Made by a program: the position numbers and the translations under genes. A DNA stretch of 64,000 nucleotides, taken from assembly GCA_034509925.1 (NCBI GenBank), contig CM067529.1, positions 2,251,001 through 2,315,000 on the forward strand, in the 5' to 3' direction. Within the stretch, counting starts at the first letter, position 1; every line of letters starts with the position of its first letter. Below, piece by piece: positions 44,250 to 64,000 of this stretch. The notes under the pieces are model-generated. The model did no database searches, was not told the origin of the DNA, and saw only the letters and a list, made by a program, of their open reading frames with translations. This stretch comes from Hirudinaria manillensis. Taxonomy: Eukaryota; Annelida; Clitellata; Hirudinida; Hirudinidae.

Positions 44250-45506
44250 ATGGATAACTTCAAAAAATTGGTAGATGACTTATATGATTTTCGGGATCGA
44301 TTTTTTGAATCTCATTCGATCGATGAAGCCAAAAAAAAGGAGGCATTGGTCAAGGCTAAGTTGGCCGAAGTGCAGAAAGAGTTAGACAAAGCCGACAAAT
44401 CACTGAAAAGTAATGCGGAATACTTGATGCTTTATGGAAAAGCTCTTAACGTTACTAACAAGAGCACCAAACAGGCAGAAGAGATGTTAAGCAAAGCAGT
44501 GAAGCTGGACCCTCTGTTGACTGAAGCATGGACTAGCCTTGGAGAATATTATTGGAAGAACGGTGACCTTAATAGTGCACAAAATTGTTTCCTATCAGCA
44601 GTTAATCACAAGAAAGACAAAGTTTCTCTTAGAAATTTATCAATGATTACCCGCAGCATGGGATCCAGCGCGCAAGAAAAGTGTGAAAAAATTCAGTGCA
44701 GCTTTGACATGGCTAAAGAGGCATTGAAACTGGATTTGAATGATGGTCTTTCTTGGCTTACACTGGGCAACGCTTACATAGCCAAATATTTTGTTGACAG
44801 ACAGGACCCTGAGCTGATGAAACAGGCCCTCTCAGCTTTTTCTAAGGCCGAGAAAGACCCTGCCGTTGCTAACAATTATGACTTGCATTTCAACAAGGGT
44901 ACCGTCCAAGAGTATTTAGAAGACTATGAAGAAGCCCTTCAGTCATATGCCAGGGCCAAAGAACTCAATCCGGCATTTGACGAAGCCTCCAAAAAAGAAG
45001 AGAAATTGTTCAAGTATGTTAAAAACTTTTCAACTCTGGTGAACACAGCAGGAGGAATAAAAAAGAAACAACTGAAGTTGCTTTTAAAGATGATCGACCA
45101 TCGGAAGGACTGCATGTTCCACCCTTACGTCGAGGAATTGACGATCAAGTCCTTGGCCGAACTCTCCCAAGGTCAGAACCAGAAAACGCTGTACGTCGGC
45201 AGAGTCGTGGGGTCGCTGAGCGTGGACGATCCCGTCTGCTACACCTTCGCACTGTACGACATAAAAGAAACCTGCGTCGGGGTGACTCTGTACAACGCCT
45301 CCCGAAGCTGGGGAGTGAGAGTAGGCGACTCCGTTCTCATCACGGAACCGAATTTGAAACGCCACAGCTTTTCTTACAACGAAAACTCGTTCAACTTTAG
45401 CAGCATACGCGTGGAATCTCCCTGCTCTATAATGGTCAATGGAAAAGTGCCAGACTGCGGTGCAATAGCACCTACCGTCCTGACGCAATCCATGAAGAAT
45501 GAATAG
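44250..45506 (+). CDS. TTC5: Tetratricopeptide repeat protein 5 (STRAP), intronless
   Basis: TTC5 is a p300/JMY cofactor in p53 responses and also recognises nascent tubulin during tubulin mRNA autoregulation. The whole 418-residue protein is encoded by one exon. The start at 44250 (MDNFKKLVDDLYDFRDRFFE) fits the family better than the ATG 30 bases upstream. TPRs follow (MLYGKALNVTNKSTKQAEEM, LDPLLTEAWTSLGEYYWKNG, LKLDLNDGLSWLTLGNAYIA, YDLHFNKGTVQEYLEDYEEA). The C-terminal OB fold is recognisable by VGRVVGSLS, YNASRSWGVRVGDSV, ITEPNLKRH and FSSIRVESP. Full-length TTC5 without introns in this intron-dense genome suggests a retroposed copy. Confidence 0.95.
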   Translation: MDNFKKLVDDLYDFRDRFFESHSIDEAKKKEALVKAKLAEVQKELDKADKSLKSNAEYLMLYGKALNVTNKSTKQAEEMLSKAVKLDPLLTEAWTSLGEYYWKNGDLNSAQNCFLSAVNHKKDKVSLRNLSMITRSMGSSAQEKCEKIQCSFDMAKEALKLDLNDGLSWLTLGNAYIAKYFVDRQDPELMKQALSAFSKAEKDPAVANNYDLHFNKGTVQEYLEDYEEALQSYARAKELNPAFDEASKKEEKLFKYVKNFSTLVNTAGGIKKKQLKLLLKMIDHRKDCMFHPYVEELTIKSLAELSQGQNQKTLYVGRVVGSLSVDDPVCYTFALYDIKETCVGVTLYNASRSWGVRVGDSVLITEPNLKRHSFSYNENSFNFSSIRVESPCSIMVNGKVPDCGAIAPTVLTQSMKNE

Positions 45507-45761
45507 TCGTCCTTTGATCGACAACGCTTTTCAATTTAAAACAAAAATCTACCTTTCCATCAATTTCACGTTAACCACAGAAAATGGGCAACAGTGATTT
45601 ATTAATTTAACGTTTTTATTTTTCTATTCAGTATTTTATTTTCATATAACATATGTACAGTGATCTGAGGTTGTTTGATTTTGGCCAATACTTTCAGACA
45701 ATCTATTTGAAGACGTTCAAAGCAACTGAAAGAATCTTCAGTTTTTTTTGGCACATTGTGT

Positions 45762-46898
45762 TTACTTTTTTCCTGATGTGGCCATCTGTTTAAAAAAAAA
45801 TTATGGCAACTTTCATTTTCTCCAAATTAAGCTAAATTAATTCTTAAATTAAATTTGAGTCTTCACATACCTGGAATTTGAACCTGTCTGCCATGAGACA
45901 TTCCAACAATGTTCTCTTCTTTGGTTTTTCAACCTTGCACTGCTTGACATTTCCTCTGGTTTTCTGAGTTGACTGAGCTTGGGTTTTCTCTGATTGCTTT
46001 TTAGGACCTGTTAATTTGGAATTGAAAGATATGTAATTTCTTCTGCAATTAGAAGTTGGTTTTTCAGATTTATGCCATTTATAGCTTTTAAGTACTCAAA
46101 TCACCTGATGCAATTTTAATTGACTTTTCTGGCTTTTTTGGACGACTGACAATCTTTTGAGTAGTATTCTTATTGCAAGTCAAACATGTATAAACCTGAA
46201 ATAAAGCAATAGTTGGTGGAACAACATCACGTGATGCACTGAAAGGAATGAGGATGAATCAATTTAGCTCATCCAGACATACCAATTTGTTATTGCCTTC
46301 CTTAAATTCCTTTACAACTTTTGATTGATATTTTCCCAAGACCTGATTATTGTCTGCTCTTCTTAGAAGCTTTTTGATCTTAGGTGTTACCTTCATGCGG
46401 GGTTTAAAGGTTATTTTGACATTGTTTGGCCTCCAAACAGAACAGCAATAGGGACATGTTCTTGCTGTGAACTTTTCTTTTAATTCTAAAATCAAGAAGA
46501 CATAATGACCAAAACCACTTAAGTTGAGTGCATTGTACGAGTTCATTAGTACAGAGTAATTTATTGATATGATGTTACTAAAATTGTGAGACAGTTCAGA
46601 TCTGAACAGAGTGCATCCAATATTTGCAGAATGTGGGGAAACAAATACAGTAAGGAAGCACGATGCACTCGAAGCGCTCAACTTACGTAGATTTTCATAT
46701 ATTTTATGAGCTTCCAGTCTGAAATTAATGTATTTGTGTATTAAAATGTATTTGTGAGTAATTCTTGTATGGCTTTAACAAAATTCAAACTAACGCATAA
46801 TAGCGAGATATCGTGGGTGAAGCATTCGCATAAAAATCGGCCGCTAAGCTGTGTTTTGTTAATAGGTCGTCCGTGCCAAATTTGTCAGAATCATCCAT
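45762..46898 (-). CDS. C18orf21: C18orf21-like protein (RMP24, RNase MRP-associated)
   Basis: Six exons, 46795-46898, 46687-46718, 46283-46485, 46105-46195, 45871-46007 and 45762-45785, give 196 residues. A four-cysteine zinc-ribbon-like pair (TCPYC near residue 53 and TCLTC near residue 117) flanks a basic segment (LKPRMK-type: ITFKPRMKVTPKIKKLLRR). That is the diagnostic arrangement of the C18orf21/UPF0711 family. The human protein has been reported as an RNase MRP-specific subunit. The C-terminal half is Lys/Gln-rich (KKRTLLECLMADRFKFQ near the end). The 32-base second exon is supported by phase and by the family sequence LEAHKIYENL. It is head to head with SNAPIN. Confidence 0.88.
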
Positions 46899-47150
46899 TT
46901 CGATAAAACAGGACGATATTACGATCACCAAATATTTACAAACAAGACCAATATTCATGAATTTACATGAAATTTAACTTAATTTGTTTATTACATAAAT
47001 TCATTAAAAATATATTTAACGTTTATTTGTAATTTTGAATGTGATTCAAGTCTGCATTTTTATATAACGATTAAATTAAGTGACAAGGGGGCGGTTTGTT
47101 TACAAAACAGGAACGTATCGGTGTGTCTCGGTGATGTAGCATAGCGAGAT
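46899..47150. promoter_or_regulatory. Bidirectional promoter candidate, C18orf21 / SNAPIN
   Basis: Only 252 bases separate the two divergent start codons. The SNAPIN side contains the GC-richer segment GACAAGGGGGCGGTTTG near 47082, with a GGGGGCGG GC box (Sp1-type). The arrangement supports a shared promoter. Confidence 0.45.
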
Positions 47151-47516
47151 ATGACTTCTTCCGATGTGCCTGAGCATCAAAAGTTATTTGCTGACGGATT
47201 ATTTAATTTGTTAAAACCTGCCGTTGAAGAATTGGATGAAAGCGTCTTAGCTGTAAGACACAGTCAATTGGAACTCCGCCAGCAAATTGACAGCCTCACG
47301 GAAGATCTCAAGAAAATTAACGAACAATTGCAGACAAAATTTGATCTGGAGCCATATTTAAAAAAGCTCAATAATGCCCGCAGAAGAATAATGCTCGTTA
47401 ACAACATAATGCAAAACGTACAGGAGAGGGTTAACAGACTCCACACCAGTGTCTTGAAAGACGTAGGTCGCAAAAAAGATCTTCTTGGATCGACTCAATT
47501 AAATCGACGGCCATAA
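47151..47516 (+). CDS. SNAPIN: SNAPIN, BLOC-1/BORC subunit, intronless
   Basis: SNAPIN is a coiled-coil subunit of the BLOC-1 and BORC complexes that acts in lysosome-related organelle biogenesis and in vesicle and lysosome transport. The single 121-codon exon aligns along its whole length: LFADGLFNLLKPAVEELDES, AVRHSQLELRQQIDSLTEDL, LEPYLKKLNNARRRIMLVNN and IMQNVQERVNRLHTSV. Length is near that of vertebrate SNAPIN (136). The C-terminus is short and basic. The coding sequence has no intron, unlike almost all its neighbours. Confidence 0.95.
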   Translation: MTSSDVPEHQKLFADGLFNLLKPAVEELDESVLAVRHSQLELRQQIDSLTEDLKKINEQLQTKFDLEPYLKKLNNARRRIMLVNNIMQNVQERVNRLHTSVLKDVGRKKDLLGSTQLNRRP

Positions 47517-48854
47517 CTCAGCTCCCTTCCATTCTATGATGTGTACCAGATGAACTAACCTTCCAAAAATGGCTTGTCACTGTTGATTATGAATGTTCTG
47601 TCTCAGTTTTACTAAATATTCATATTTCTTTAAACAATCATTTCAAATGTTATAAAATCTGTCTTTATTCTGCTTATGTATTTCACCTCTTGAAAGCAAA
47701 CTAAGCTTGTATGAATTGCACATATCATCATAAATATGATCCCAAAGACTGAACAAAGCAGTGCATTTGAGTTGAACTTGACCGAGAAAATCCCACAGAA
47801 TAGCAATTGTAACAAAACGTTTATACATAGTGCTATTCTAGTTGCACAACAAACTGATTTTAAATAAGCACAAAGGCACCTACCGACAGCAATGGCTAGC
47901 AATCTTTGAAATTGCAAGAGTGCCACTATAGTATTCACCACATGTAATAGAAATTTTATAGAAGGCTCAGTAGAAGCTTAAAGTTTGAAAAATACAAAAA
48001 AAAAACTGCATAAAAATACAATCAAAATACAGAAAGACCTGCAAAAATTCCATGAAAATTCAGAATTAAAGTTTAAATGATGCAATAACATCAATGACTT
48101 CTGATCGCTCGTTGGTCCACAACACTTTCCACGTAACCAACAGGTGTACTAACGGAATATGTTTTTGGAGTTTCACACACGGAGATGGCGACGATGGATT
48201 GTGAAATTGTAAAAATTAATTTCTTCTATGCAAGATTGAGCTCTTCACATCTTCACATGGGAATGTGGAACAAGCAAATTTTGAACATCAAGGTGGCATT
48301 GTCCATCAAAGCTGCATATGACATATCATAACATGATTTTCTGAGCTGAATTTAAATTTCTTGATTTCTAAACAAATTTGTTGAAATTTCTCTCATGGCC
48401 TTCTAGAAACAAAATTCGTTAAGTATCCGAACGAACGTGGCCGAAACAAGACATCACATTTCAAGTTGCAAAAAGCAAAATGACGAAAATAAATCCAACG
48501 AACAAAACACTCCTGAGGCTAGAGTTCTGAGCCGTCAGTATAAAAACAACTTGGAAAATGTACAGCAACTTGCTACATCATTGATACTTCATATAACCAT
48601 CAAGCCATTCATTCACAAGATGGTTTGCAAAGACAATCATCACCATCATCATCTTTCGTTGCAGTCACCATCACCGAGGCAAAAAGCATCCAAGAAAGAA
48701 ATTTAAAAATAAAACAGAAAAAAAATCCTTATTCTAGACAGGAAAGTTACACTTCAGAAAATCAGTCGAAATATCTGAGGGTCCCTAAATGAAAGTCGAG
48801 TGAGTTTAAGTCTTACATCGTTACGAAAATTTAAAAAGTTCGCAAGAGGTCGCT
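47517..48854. other. Convergent 3' region between SNAPIN and talin
   Basis: This holds 1.3 kb of presumed 3' UTR for both genes. Open frames here are short. The minus-strand stretch 48095-48215 looks protein-like (ETPKTYSVSTPVGYVESV) but has no ATG, acceptor or family match. Nothing else is supported. Confidence 0.45.

Positions 48855-64000
<15,146 letters not shown>

Noticed and set aside
45084-45524. 146-codon minus-strand frame opposite TTC5
   Set aside because: It lies antisense to the conserved OB-fold part of TTC5 and has no homology.
48095-48226. Minus-strand stretch that reads like a conserved C-terminal exon (ETPKTYSVSTPVGYVESV)
   Set aside because: It has no ATG, no acceptor AG at its start and a stop just upstream, and it sits in the talin 3' flank. 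About 44 open codons can arise by chance.

Overview
The window looks like nuclear DNA of an invertebrate animal, most likely a lophotrochozoan such as an annelid or leech (inference). The reasons are an AT-rich base composition, many short phase-conserved GT-AG introns, abundant (AAT)n, (AAAT)n and (AAC)n microsatellites, a short TTAGGG-type telomeric array (insects normally use TTAGG), and clear one-to-one orthologues of animal genes. There are no bacterial operons, phage, CRISPR arrays or intact transposons. Gene models below were assembled by eye. Exon joins were accepted when splice sites, reading phase and family similarity agreed, and all coordinates are of coding sequence.

Layout, left to right: (1) 2-5414 (+), the C-terminal two thirds of an L1CAM/neuroglian-type adhesion receptor. 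(2) 6526-13470 (+), a type II membrane POMGNT1-like glycosyltransferase with two ILEI/FAM3-type domains and apparently altered catalytic residues. (3) 13799-14023 (-), a 55-residue BRAWNIN/UQCC6-like mitochondrial microprotein. (4) 14477-16438 (+), Derlin-1, with a compact RNA-like fold in one intron. (5) 17116-20336 (+), SNAPC3. (6) 20614-21411 (-), an unrecognised 154-residue protein. (7) 21636-22666 (-), an unrecognised 285-residue secreted protein. (8) 23055-23330 (-), a small secreted-type reading frame broken by one TGA. (9) 23962-24715 (-), SAP18. (10) 25774-27534 (+), an unrecognised 517-residue cysteine-rich secreted protein. (11) 28398-29579 (+), INO80E. (12) 29839-31577 (-), TYW2/TRMT12. 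(13) 32047-41292 (+), a long gene joining a complete ODAD4/TTC25-like TPR protein to five PLAT domains. (14) 41809-43645 (-), a single-CH-domain calponin/transgelin-type muscle protein. (15) 44250-45506 (+), intronless TTC5/STRAP. (16) 45762-46898 (-), C18orf21/RMP24-like. (17) 47151-47516 (+), intronless SNAPIN. (18) 48855-64000 (-), 38 exons of talin, covering most of the rod through the I/LWEQ and dimerisation region.

The genes do not form one pathway. They are compactly packed housekeeping and cytoskeletal genes, arranged as head-to-head pairs (UQCC6-like/DERL1, TYW2/ODAD4, C18orf21/SNAPIN) and tail-to-tail pairs (INO80E/TYW2, PLAT gene/calponin, SNAPIN/talin). The strongest candidate for something undescribed is the ODAD4-PLAT fusion. 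It keeps one open reading frame through 25 exons, and an intronic stop plus AATAAA exactly at the junction could also release an ODAD4-only protein. Other points of interest are the double-ILEI POMGNT1-like protein with lost catalytic aspartates, a U1-snRNA-like fold in a DERL1 intron, two GC-AG introns, and several secreted proteins of unknown family.
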